Shown in pieces: positions 1 to 8,283 of a stretch of DNA of 64,000 nucleotides; the stretch's first letter is position 1; each line of letters begins with the position of its first letter. The DNA comes from Telmatospirillum sp. (GTDB lineage: Bacteria; Pseudomonadota; Alphaproteobacteria; Rhodospirillales; Magnetospirillaceae). The translations under genes were made by a program, and so were the position numbers. Under the pieces are notes generated by a model. The model ran no database searches and was not told where the DNA came from. It saw only the letters and a program-made list of their open reading frames with translations. The stretch spans positions 78,390-142,389 of the forward strand of contig WASQ01000036.1 of NCBI GenBank assembly GCA_009712185.1, read 5' to 3'.

Positions 1-699
1 AGGCTGGTCGCCATGGGGCATTGCTATATGACCGGAGGGGAGATTTCCGAGATGTCCGAGCGGCGGATCCTGGGGGGCAATCAGCATGCCCTGCCCGCCG
101 ATATTTTTCCAGAGGACGTGGCTTATGTCGCCCTCGGCCATCTGCATAAGGCGCAATCGGTCGGCGGCCGGCCCCATATGCGCTATTCCGGATCGCCTTT
201 GCCGCTGTCGGTATCCGAACGGGACTACCGGCATCAGGTCATGCTGGTTGAAATCGGCGACGGCCCGGTGTCGTTGACCCCGCTCATCGTCCCCAGAACC
301 ATTCCGGTCCTCAGGATCCCCGACCATGGAACGGCCTCTCCGGAGGAGGTGCTGGCGCGTGCCGCATCCCTCGACCTGCCTTTGCCGCCGTCCCCGGACC
401 TGATGCCCTATCTCGAAGTCGCGGTTGTGCTGTCCGCTCCGGCCCCCGGGTTGCGTCGGGAACTCGACGCCGCCCTGGACGGCAAGCCGGTCCGGCTGGC
501 ACGCCTGACCGTCTCGTCCGATCGGCGGCCGGGGCGCGATCCGGCGGTTCCGGTTCCCGATCTGGCCGATCTGCATCCCGAGGATGTGTTCCGTCGCTGC
601 TGGGCGGACCGTTATTCGGAACCGCCGCCCGGGGATGTTCTGGACAGTTTCCGGGGACTGCTGGAGGAGATTGATAGCGACGGGGAGGGTCGGGTATGA
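1..699 (+). CDS. sbcD: Exonuclease SbcD, C-terminal part (5' end outside window)
   Basis: The reading frame is open from base 1, so the gene starts upstream and only the last 232 or so residues are present. The fragment contains the metallophosphatase motif ALGHLHK and the following RYSGSPLPLS stretch, which are typical of the Mre11/SbcD nuclease family, followed by the less conserved capping domain. The stop overlaps the start of sbcC (ATGA-type overlap), the usual sbcDC operon arrangement. SbcD is the Mn-dependent nuclease subunit that, with the SbcC ATPase, cuts hairpins and protein-blocked double-strand ends. The N-terminal catalytic motifs cannot be checked here. Identity is firm because of the sbcC neighbour. 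Confidence 0.93.
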   Translation, partial: RLVAMGHCYMTGGEISEMSERRILGGNQHALPADIFPEDVAYVALGHLHKAQSVGGRPHMRYSGSPLPLSVSERDYRHQVMLVEIGDGPVSLTPLIVPRTIPVLRIPDHGTASPEEVLARAASLDLPLPPSPDLMPYLEVAVVLSAPAPGLRRELDAALDGKPVRLARLTVSSDRRPGRDPAVPVPDLADLHPEDVFRRCWADRYSEPPPGDVLDSFRGLLEEIDSDGEGRV

Positions 700-3600
700 G
701 GATCCTGGCTATCCGGGGCGCCAATCTGGCGAGCCTCGCCGGCCCTTTTGAGATCGACTTCGAGGCCCCGCCCCTGGCCGATGCCGGTCTGTTCGCCATC
801 ACCGGACCCACCGGGGCCGGCAAGAGCACGGTGCTCGACGCCCTGTCCCTGGCGCTTTATGACCGGTTGCCACGGCTTGCCAATGCGGCGCGCTCAACGA
901 TCGGCCAGGGCGACGAGGATGGCCTTCTTGTCAGCACCGATGTGCGGACCATTCTGAGGCACGGTGCCGGGCAAGGGTATGCGGAGGTGGATTTCGTCGG
1001 GTGCGATCTTTGCCGCTATCGCGCGCGATGGAGCGTGCAACGAGCCAGACGGCGGGCCGACGGGCGCATCCAGGCGCAGAGCCTGTCGCTGGCGGCTCTC
1101 GGCGATGGCACCCTTCTCGGGGGAACCAAGTTGGAAACCCTGGCCGCCATCCGTGAGAAGAGCGGCCTCGACTATGAGCAGTTCCGCCGGTCGGTTCTGC
1201 TGGCGCAGCAGGATTTCGACGCCTTTCTGAAGGCCAGTCCGACCCAGCGGGCGGCTCTCCTGGAGCTGATGACGGGAACGGACGTCTATTCGCGCCTGTC
1301 CATGGCCGCCTATGAAAGGACCCGCGACGCGAAGTCGACCCTGGACGCGCTGACGGTGGAGGCCGGACGTACGGCGTTGCTCCTGCCGGAGGAACGGGAC
1401 GCTGTCATGGCCGAGGCAAAGGCGGCCGAGGAGGAATTGGCGGCCAGTGTGCAGGAGATCGGCCGCCTGGGGACCGATATCGGATGGTATCGGCGACTGG
1501 CCCAGTTGCGGGAGGCGGTTCAGGCCGCGGAGGCCGGGCTGGAGGATGCGGTCGCGGCCGATCAGGCCATGGCTCCGGATCGCGAGCGGCTGGCGGGCTG
1601 GCGCCGTGCCCGGGACTGTGAGCGTGATCTGCGTGAGGTCGAGAGGACTGCCGCCCTGGTCCGGGAGTTGTCGGCCGCACGATCCAGGGCGGAGGCCGCC
1701 GCCACCGCCCTGGCTGGCGAAGCCGAGGAAGCCAGGAAGGATGCCGAGCGTTTCCGGGTCGCCGAAGAGGAGGCGGAGGCGAGGATCGCGTCCGCCGGCC
1801 CGGATCTGGATCGCGCGTCCGATCTGGACGCCGCGATCGAGGCCGCCGCGGTTCATCTTTCGCGCATGCGCGACCGCAAAACGACCGCAATGGCCGCCGT
1901 CGACGCCCAGCGGACGTCCGCCGTCCGGTTGGCCGGACAATGCGATGTGGCGGCGCGGGACCTGCGGACGCTGGAGGAGTGGCTGAGCGGTCATGCCGGT
2001 TTTTCCGATATCGCGCGGCAGATGGACCGGTGGCTGGATGGCATTGCCGCGCATGACAGGGCCAGCCGGGCGCTGAACGCCGCTGATGACCGTGCCACCA
2101 TGGCGGAGCGGGAACTGGCCGGGTTGGCGGACGGCGTCCGGACGGCCCGCGCCGTCATTACCGGGGGGGAGGATCGCCGGACCCGGTTACGGCAGTCCCT
2201 GGAGCGGGTGACGGCGGACCTGCGGGGGTTGGATGGCGACGAGATTGAGCGCCGCCGCGGCGACGGCGCCGCTCTGATGGCCGCGCTGTCCGACGCCGGC
2301 GCCGAACTCAGGGCCGCAGAGGCGTTGGCGCAGACGCTGGCGGACCTGCGCGGGCGGCGCCGTGACGCCCTGGCGGAGCGGGATCGTTGCGCGCGGGAAC
2401 GGGCGGAGCTTGATCAGGATCGGGTCAGAGCGGACGCCGGATTGGCCGACATGCGGAAAATGCTGGCTTTGGCGCAATCCGCCGCGGGGCGGCATGCGGC
2501 GGCGATGCGTCTGGATCTGGTGGCCGGAGAGCCTTGCCCGGTCTGCGGATCGAGGGAGCATCCGGGGGCGGAGGCGGAGGAGACCCTGGTCGCCCTGGTG
2601 GAGGCCCATCGCGAGCGGGTCGCCGCCGCAGAGGCGGAGATCCGCCGGATCGGGGACCGTCGTCAGGAACTGGTGGCCGGAGAGCGGTCGGCGGAGGTCA
2701 CGCTGGCCCGGGCGGACGCGGAGGAGCCCCGGCTGGCGGACGATGCCGCCGGCCGGGCCCGGCGTGTGGATGACACCCTGGCGCGTGCCGCCGCCGCTGC
2801 CGGCCGGGCCGGCATCCCTCTGCCCGATCTGAGGGGCGATGGCTGGGCGAACCGGATGGAGCCCGTGTCGGATCATGTCTCCGGGGTGGCCGAAAGCCTG
2901 CGCGCCGATGCCGAAAAGCTGGCCGCCTTGCGAAGCGAGCGCGACCGGTTGGTCGACGCCCTGGCCCGCGGCGACGAAGAGATCCGCGCGGCGGAACGGC
3001 GGCTGGCGGAGTTGGATACCGCGACGACGCGGCTGGACGCCCTGATCGGGGAAAGCGGACGGGATCGCGAGACGCAGAGGGCCGCCATGGCGTCTGTGGA
3101 GGCTGTTCTGGAGGCGCCGCTGGCCTGCCTGACCGATTGGCGGCGGGATTTGCGGTCGGCGCCGGACCGGCTTGCCGACCGCTGTCGGGCCGCGGCCGGA
3201 GAGTGGCGGCAGAAAGAGGAGCTGCTGGGTCGGCAGCGGCAAACCCTGGACCGGCTGGCCACCGACCGTGCGATCGCGGAGGCCGGCCTGGCGGATGCCG
3301 TCTCCCACGCGGCGGAGGCCGGGGCAATGGCGGCGGAGGCGGAGGCCGGCCATGAGAGGCTGGTGGCGGAGCGGGCCCCGTTGTTTGGCGGCCGTCCCAC
3401 GGCGGAGGTCCGCGCCAGGATGGAGGCCGGACGGGTTTCTGCACGCGACCGGCATCAGACCGCCCAAAGACGCTGGGCGACGGCAGTCGCGACGGCGGAA
3501 GGGGCCGCCGCGACCGCCAGGGCCACGATTGCGCAACTGGCGGAGGCCGGCCGTGCCCGCGACACGGCCATTCTGGAAAGGGACCGGCGCCTCGCCGAGC

Positions 3601-4448
3601 GGTCCCTGTCACTGGACGAGGCGCGCCACTTTCTGTCTCTGTCGCCAGAGGCGATGGTGTCATTGGAAAGACGTGCCGCCCAAATGGCTGAGGTGGCTGT
3701 TGCCGCCCATGCGGTTCTGGGCGAGCGTCGTGGCGCGCGCGAAGCCCATGAGGCCGCCCCCGGCCGCCCGATCCGTCCGGCCGAGGTTCTGGAAACCGCC
3801 CTCGCCGCCTGCGAGGCGCGCAGGACCACGGCGCAGGAGCGCCTCATCGGGACGCGCAACAGACTGGCGGAGGACGAGCGGCGGCGACAGGACGCGGCGG
3901 ACCTGGAAGAGCGGATCCGCATCCAACAGGGCTGCCACGACCATTGGAAAAGTATCTCGGATCTCATCGGATCCGCCGACGGCGCCCGTTTCCGGCGCTA
4001 TGCCCAGGGGCTGACCCTGGACCGGCTTCTGGTTGCCGCCAACATCCATCTCGCGGAACTGGCTCCCCGCTATATCGTTGAACGTCCTCCGGGCGGAGAA
4101 CTGGATCTTCAGGTAATCGACCGGGATATGGGCAATGAGATCCGTGGCGTCGCCAATCTTTCCGGCGGGGAGCGGTTTCTGGTGTCCCTGGCGCTGGCGC
4201 TGGGTCTGGCGAGCATGAGCGGACACCGGACCCTCGTGGAATCGCTGTTTATCGACGAGGGATTCGGCGCACTCGATGCCAACAGTCTCGATATCGCGCT
4301 GTCGGCTTTGGAATCCCTGCAGTCCTCCGGGCGCAAGGTCGGTGTGATTTCCCATGTGCAGGCCATGGTGGACCGTATCGGCGTGCAGATCCGCGTCGCA
4401 AAACGGGGGGGTGGGCGCAGTTCGGTGGAAACAATCGGTGTGGGATGA
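696..4448 (+). CDS. sbcC: Exonuclease SbcC, SMC-like ATPase
   Basis: A 1250-residue SMC/Rad50-type protein. The Walker A motif GPTGAGKS lies at about residues 37-44. Long Ala/Glu/Arg-rich coiled coils flank a zinc hook, CPVC, near residue 613. The ABC signature LSGGE is near 1155 and Walker B (LFIDEGFGALD) near 1185. It partners SbcD to tether and resect DNA ends and to cut hairpins. The start overlaps the sbcD stop by four bases, so the two are translationally coupled. The length is slightly above the E. coli protein (about 1050), with the excess in the coiled coils. Very high GC makes long antisense ORFs here, which are shadows. Confidence 0.96.
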   Translation: MRILAIRGANLASLAGPFEIDFEAPPLADAGLFAITGPTGAGKSTVLDALSLALYDRLPRLANAARSTIGQGDEDGLLVSTDVRTILRHGAGQGYAEVDFVGCDLCRYRARWSVQRARRRADGRIQAQSLSLAALGDGTLLGGTKLETLAAIREKSGLDYEQFRRSVLLAQQDFDAFLKASPTQRAALLELMTGTDVYSRLSMAAYERTRDAKSTLDALTVEAGRTALLLPEERDAVMAEAKAAEEELAASVQEIGRLGTDIGWYRRLAQLREAVQAAEAGLEDAVAADQAMAPDRERLAGWRRARDCERDLREVERTAALVRELSAARSRAEAAATALAGEAEEARKDAERFRVAEEEAEARIASAGPDLDRASDLDAAIEAAAVHLSRMRDRKTTAMAAVDAQRTSAVRLAGQCDVAARDLRTLEEWLSGHAGFSDIARQMDRWLDGIAAHDRASRALNAADDRATMAERELAGLADGVRTARAVITGGEDRRTRLRQSLERVTADLRGLDGDEIERRRGDGAALMAALSDAGAELRAAEALAQTLADLRGRRRDALAERDRCARERAELDQDRVRADAGLADMRKMLALAQSAAGRHAAAMRLDLVAGEPCPVCGSREHPGAEAEETLVALVEAHRERVAAAEAEIRRIGDRRQELVAGERSAEVTLARADAEEPRLADDAAGRARRVDDTLARAAAAAGRAGIPLPDLRGDGWANRMEPVSDHVSGVAESLRADAEKLAALRSERDRLVDALARGDEEIRAAERRLAELDTATTRLDALIGESGRDRETQRAAMASVEAVLEAPLACLTDWRRDLRSAPDRLADRCRAAAGEWRQKEELLGRQRQTLDRLATDRAIAEAGLADAVSHAAEAGAMAAEAEAGHERLVAERAPLFGGRPTAEVRARMEAGRVSARDRHQTAQRRWATAVATAEGAAATARATIAQLAEAGRARDTAILERDRRLAERSLSLDEARHFLSLSPEAMVSLERRAAQMAEVAVAAHAVLGERRGAREAHEAAPGRPIRPAEVLETALAACEARRTTAQERLIGTRNRLAEDERRRQDAADLEERIRIQQGCHDHWKSISDLIGSADGARFRRYAQGLTLDRLLVAANIHLAELAPRYIVERPPGGELDLQVIDRDMGNEIRGVANLSGGERFLVSLALALGLASMSGHRTLVESLFIDEGFGALDANSLDIALSALESLQSSGRKVGVISHVQAMVDRIGVQIRVAKRGGGRSSVETIGVG

Positions 4449-4803
4449 CCGCCGGTATCAGACGGTGCCGGATCGGGGGGCTGGACGACGGGGACCTCCT
4501 GCGGGTCCCGGTTGCCAGGCCCCCGGTCCCGGGAGAGAAGAGCGAGCGCAGTCAGGGGGAGAGCCCCCTGTCAGGCGGCATGCGGGCTGCTCTGATCGCT
4601 TCCGATCGGTGCGGGTTGGTGAAATTCCAGCCTGATGGGGCGCTCATTTCTCAATATGCCGACCGCGGAAGGAGGCCATGTCCCGGCGAGCGGATTTCTC
4701 CGGGACATGCTATACCCACCCGCTGAGCCGGCCTCAATGGCGCCGTGTGTTCTTTGGACCACCGTCGGCGATCCAGCCAGAGTGAACCTTTTTGGAGACA
4801 GCA
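4449..4803. other. Intergenic region with hairpin and GATCGG palindrome
   Basis: This stretch of 355 bases has no convincing gene. It holds a hairpin at 4553-4570 (CAGGGGG, loop AGAG, CCCCCTG) about 105 bases past the sbcC stop. It may help end sbcC transcription, but it has no T tract. At 4594-4607 it holds GATCGCTTCCGATC, an imperfect copy of a palindrome seen at other intergenic sites in the window. A 93-codon ORF (4445-4726) overlaps the sbcC stop but shows no recognisable protein features. Confidence 0.5.
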
Positions 4804-5241
4804 ATGAGTTCGGAACCGTCCAGTTGGGACTTGAAATTTCTCGCTCTGGCGGAGTTCGTTGCCAGCTGGTCCAAGGATCCGAGCACGAGGGTCGGGGCTG
4901 TCGCCGTCGGCCGGACACCGAATCTCCTGTCGCTCGGCTATAACGGCTTTCCTCCGGGGATCGCCGATCAGCCGGAACGTCTTCTGGATCGCGACACCAA
5001 ATACCGGCTGGTCGTTCATGCCGAGATCAATGCCCTGATCAATGCCCAGTTTCAGCCGGTGGCGCTTTACATCACCCATCCCCCTTGTGTCCGCTGCACC
5101 GTCCAGATTCTGGCGTACCGCAGCGTCCGGCGCGTGGTCACTCGCCATCCTGATGAGGACATGCTGTCCCGTTGGGGCGCCGACTTCGCGGAAAGCAGGC
5201 ATTTGTTCGAGGAGGCCGGGGTCGCGTTGGACCTCTACTGA
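4804..5241 (+). CDS. dCMP deaminase family protein (cytidine/deoxycytidylate deaminase fold)
   Basis: A 145-residue zinc-dependent deaminase. The motif HAEINAL supplies the zinc histidine and the catalytic glutamate, and PPCVRC supplies the two zinc cysteines. The early residues (SKDPSTRVGAV and LGYNGFPPGI) are characteristic of dCMP deaminases, which convert dCMP to dUMP for thymidylate synthesis. The ATG at 4804 is preferred over an upstream TTG at 4792 because a GGAGA ribosome-binding site precedes it at suitable spacing. It stands alone between sbcC and an oppositely oriented gene. Substrate is inferred from the family; related deaminases cannot be excluded. Confidence 0.85.
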   Translation: MSSEPSSWDLKFLALAEFVASWSKDPSTRVGAVAVGRTPNLLSLGYNGFPPGIADQPERLLDRDTKYRLVVHAEINALINAQFQPVALYITHPPCVRCTVQILAYRSVRRVVTRHPDEDMLSRWGADFAESRHLFEEAGVALDLY

Positions 5242-5279
5242 GACGACGTGTGACGCCGGATCCCGGTGATCGGGTTCGA

Positions 5280-6200
5280 TCAGCGCGGGCTGGCATCAGC
5301 CCTGGTCGCGCCCTCGCTTCCAGGGTGTCCGCCGCAACTGATATCCGGAATCCTGTCGCGAACGAATGTGAATTTGTTGCGGATCACAGCGTCGGTTTCG
5401 AGGTCGATCATCTCCTTGATGCGGGCCACGGAAAACGTCCGGACCTGTCCATCATCGTGACAATAGGCCTGTAGAGACAGATCCCGCCACCCGGACGGTT
5501 CCGCCCCCAGGAGCGAGATATGCCTCCAGGAGGGCGATTCTCCCGGTGCCGCATAGGAAACGAGCAGGTCGGCCAACCCCGCCATCTGTCCGGGAAGGGA
5601 CACCGGGAGGGTGGACCCTTCCGGGGGGCGGCTGGCCGGTGCCTCCTCTTTTGTCAGTCCGGCCGCCATCCGGGCCTTGAGAAAGCCCATGGGGTTGGCG
5701 ACCGGCTGGTCGGTCTCAAGGTCGATCATTTCCTCGATCCGGCTCAGCCGGAAACTGCGTTCCCGGCCCAGGTGATGACAGAACGCGCGGAGTCTCATGT
5801 CCCGCGCCCCGAGTGGCGTCACGGAATGCACGCTGATCCGGCGCCAGCTCCGCTGTCCTTCGGCATCGACATAGGCGATGGACAGCTCCGCATGGGCGGC
5901 CGTTTTGCGGGATGGCGCTTTGTTGAGCAGACCGACGGGGACCCTGCGCCATCGCCGCTGCCAGAGGACCAGCAGATGGGCCAGCAGCAGTGAGAGGCCG
6001 GCCAGAATCATCACGAGTCCCGAGCGGATGTCGTCGCGCGCCAGAGTGCCCAGGCCCGCTATGATCAGAAGGCCGCCTATTCCCCCCGCTCCACCGGCCA
6101 GGACCCCTCCTCCCAGAAGAAGCCCCCATCCCCACGCCCGATCTCCCCAGATCACCATGGAAACGCCGAGAACAGCGACCATACCCCCCAGTTTGTTCAC
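5280..6200 (-). CDS. Membrane protein with two tandem WYL domains
   Basis: A protein of about 306 residues. The first 85 or so residues form several hydrophobic segments rich in Gly, Ala and Leu (for example MVAVLGVSMVIWG), which look like membrane helices. Two similar cytoplasmic repeats follow. Each carries the WYL pattern: an I-x-Y/V-x-Y strand, R-x-I-S, an A-x-C-H segment, then RSFRLSRIEEMIDLETD in repeat one and RTFSVARIKEMIDLETD in repeat two. WYL domains usually bind nucleic acid or small ligands within HTH transcription factors, but no HTH is visible here. The ORF opens to an ATG at 6257. I prefer GTG at 6200 because AGGAG lies eight bases before it and the hydrophobic region starts just after. 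Function unknown; membrane-coupled ligand sensing is an inference. Confidence 0.75.
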   Translation of the reverse strand: MNKLGGMVAVLGVSMVIWGDRAWGWGLLLGGGVLAGGAGGIGGLLIIAGLGTLARDDIRSGLVMILAGLSLLLAHLLVLWQRRWRRVPVGLLNKAPSRKTAAHAELSIAYVDAEGQRSWRRISVHSVTPLGARDMRLRAFCHHLGRERSFRLSRIEEMIDLETDQPVANPMGFLKARMAAGLTKEEAPASRPPEGSTLPVSLPGQMAGLADLLVSYAAPGESPSWRHISLLGAEPSGWRDLSLQAYCHDDGQVRTFSVARIKEMIDLETDAVIRNKFTFVRDRIPDISCGGHPGSEGATRADASPR

Positions 6201-6659
6201 CCATCCGACTCCTGAAACGGAGTTTTCTTGTCCTGCCCGCCAAGCCATGGCGGGCATCGGGATAGCATACGACAGCGGATTATAATAGTGGGGGCGAATT
6301 CATTGCGACTGAACAAAGTTGATGGAACTAACGGAGCTATATCAACCAAAAGTCATTGTTGCGGCGCAAGGGGCCGATCGGACGGCAGCATTTCCGGTCA
6401 AGAGTTCACAGTGCGGATCATCGCTTCCAAAGGGCGCAGGAGTGATTTCCCGCGACGTCACCGAATATCCCCAAAAAGTGTGGATAACCCTGTGGAGACC
6501 CTGTCGAAAACAGCACCCATACGGCATAGACGCTGGAAAGGAAGCGCCCTGCCCAGTGTTTGGGCAGGGCGCTTCGGCCTAGTCTTTTCTTGGGCATGGG
6601 ATTTTGTTACACGGATGTTTCACGGCGTGATTGGAAACAACCCATGCCTGCATTGGCGC
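6201..6659. other. Intergenic region, promoter side of the WYL gene
   Basis: No gene is seen. It contains one perfect DnaA-box-like 9-mer (TGTGGATAA, 6479-6487), which is not enough to call an origin, and the strong hairpin listed separately at 6541-6575. Confidence 0.5.
6541..6575 (-). terminator. Strong hairpin, probable terminator of the hemerythrin gene
   Basis: A perfect 15-bp stem (GAAGCGCCCTGCCCA) with a five-base loop lies about 85 bases past the stop of the minus-strand hemerythrin gene. The minus-strand sequence after the stem is CTTTCC, so the T tract is weak. The plus strand has a short TCTTTTCTT run about 11 bases on. The hairpin could act in either direction. Confidence 0.6.
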
Positions 6660-7046
6660 CTATTCAACTTCCTTTTTCCTGCGCTCCATGAACTCGACGA
6701 AGCCCCGGTCCATCGTTTTGATGTGATCGACGAGCCAGCTTCGCAGCGTTCCCAGTTCCGCCTCGGTCATCGGCTGGTCGCCCTGCATGAAACAGTTCTG
6801 GATGGCCCGGACCTGTCCCAGCAGGGAATCGTGCGCCTTGGCGTGGACACCGGCCGCCGGATAGGCATGCTGCTGCATCAGGACCTCTTCGGACATGAAA
6901 TGCAGGTTGGTGAATTCGACCAGACGGTCGAGGACGATCAGCAATTCGTCCCTTGGCATGCCCTCCTTCATCTTTGTCTCGAACGTGTCCAGTAACCGCA
7001 TCTGCGCGGCATGTTCGCCATCCAGCAGTTCGTCGCCCAGTTCCAT
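6660..7046 (-). CDS. Bacteriohemerythrin (hemerythrin-family O2-binding protein)
   Basis: A 128-residue single-domain hemerythrin. The di-iron ligands can be followed along the chain: D-x-EH near the start (LLDGEHAAQM), F-T-N-L-H-F-M-S-E-E (helix 2 His and Glu), H-A-K-A-H-D (helix 3), and the final W-L-V-D-H-I-K-T-M-D. The family reversibly binds oxygen and is common in Rhodospirillales, where it is tied to oxygen sensing or storage. The ORF track runs 178 codons further upstream, but that part is Pro/Arg/Ala-rich and unlike protein. The ATG at 7046 has GGAG nine bases before it and fits the domain boundary; a GTG at 7064 is the alternative. Confidence 0.88.
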   Translation of the reverse strand: MELGDELLDGEHAAQMRLLDTFETKMKEGMPRDELLIVLDRLVEFTNLHFMSEEVLMQQHAYPAAGVHAKAHDSLLGQVRAIQNCFMQGDQPMTEAELGTLRSWLVDHIKTMDRGFVEFMERRKKEVE

Positions 7047-7594
7047 TCCATGCTGCTCCACATCTCGGTCGCTCAGGGCCGGCGCCGCGCCATGGGCCCG
7101 CCGGGCCGCGTCGCGATAAAGGCCTCGTTGACGCGCGGGTTTTCCGTACCCACCACAGTCACTCAATTCGCGGGGGGGCGCAAGGTTCACCCGGGACGTC
7201 GAACGCGGGCCGCCGCGATACCGGCTCGATGTCGCGACGGCGGCACAGATCGGCGCACAACACCGATGGGAGCGCGAAATAAGCGCGGGCCTCGGCTGTG
7301 CCTCTCCTGACGCCCTTGCCGGCGCGCCGACCTGTGTTCTTTCCGACGCGCCCAGAGGCTTGGGATGCGGGGGGGATGAAATATAAAATTTTAGGTAAAT
7401 TCTGAATGAATTGTGTATATTGCGGAATGCCAACAATTGCCTGGAGCAGTTTCTGGGCGCAACCTCGGGGTAATTGTTAAAAGCAACCATGAACCGCATG
7501 ATTTTATTTACAGTGCGCGGTCTGGTTGCTGAAATTTCTTCCGTTCCCGGCTTTGACACGGTATTGTAATCCAAATGCAAACGGGATGTTGCTC
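7047..7594. promoter_or_regulatory. Divergent intergenic region with AT-rich block
   Basis: The region between the hemerythrin gene (minus) and an unknown gene (plus). Bases from about 7375 to 7520 are clearly AT-rich against a GC-rich background and probably hold the promoters for both directions. No specific operator was recognised. The rest is GC-rich, without a supported gene. Confidence 0.4.
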
Positions 7595-8104
7595 ATGCTG
7601 CTCTTTGGTAAGTCGCAGGGAAAAAACAGCAAGGACGACCCGCAGGCGGAACTGCAACGCCAGGCCATCGAAAGGCAGAAGACCAGGATCCGCGAGCTGC
7701 TTGAGAAGATGCGGGATGCGTCGCCGGCCGATGCCGAGCGGTTTCATCAGATGATCAAAGATCTCTGCAAGGACAAGACGTTGCCGGTCGAGTTCAAACG
7801 CAAGGCCATGGACTATGCCCGTAGCTATGAATGCAATGCCAATATGCGCGGCACGGATTCGCTGCTGCGCGACGCGATGCGCCTTGCCGCTGCGGAGCAT
7901 ATGAAAGAACGGGGCCAGAAATTATCCGAGGCGCGCAAGCTTTACGGCAAGGCCTGTACGCTGGGGGCCGATCAGGATTTCCGCAAGGCGGCACAAAGAC
8001 TGATGGAGACCATCATGATGACCGGCGGCGTGCAGCGCCCCGGACCGAGCCGCGCCAAGCCGCTGGACACCGCCCCCAAGGCGCCCAATCGCGCGAAATG
8101 TTGA
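7595..8104 (+). CDS. Hypothetical helical protein
   Basis: About 169 residues and not recognised. It is rich in charged and helical residues (QRQAIERQKTRIRELLEK) and looks like an all-alpha protein, possibly tetratricopeptide-like (MDYARSYEC, ARKLYGKACTLGADQDF). The tail is Pro/Lys/Arg-rich and ends in a cysteine. There is no signal peptide. The ORF opens at a TTG (7526). I prefer ATG at 7595, eight bases after GGGA, with another ATG at 7586 as alternative. Nothing in the neighbourhood suggests a role. Confidence 0.6.
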   Translation: MLLFGKSQGKNSKDDPQAELQRQAIERQKTRIRELLEKMRDASPADAERFHQMIKDLCKDKTLPVEFKRKAMDYARSYECNANMRGTDSLLRDAMRLAAAEHMKERGQKLSEARKLYGKACTLGADQDFRKAAQRLMETIMMTGGVQRPGPSRAKPLDTAPKAPNRAKC

Positions 8105-8283
8105 CGGGATCGCGGTAATTCGCTGCGGTCCGGTCTCCGCCTGACGGACGCCATCCCCGCTGACCGCACCGGCCGGTCGCCCGGCTTTGTGGGGACTGGC
8201 CCGCCTCGCCCCTACCGACTCACGCCGATTTCCTTTATGCTCCGGGTTGAACAAGGCCCTCGTGGGGAAAGGCTGGGTGCGGG

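Noticed and set aside
4445-4726. 93-codon ORF overlapping the sbcC stop
   Set aside because: It has no ribosome-binding site of its own, low-quality Arg/Gly/Pro composition, and spans a hairpin and a repeat motif.
6479-6487. DnaA box TGTGGATAA as a sign of a replication origin
   Set aside because: Only one perfect box is seen, with no box cluster, no unwinding element and no dnaA nearby.
7047-7580. N-terminal extension of the hemerythrin ORF
   Set aside because: The extension is compositionally unlike protein, includes an AT-rich promoter block, and a good internal start exists at 7046.
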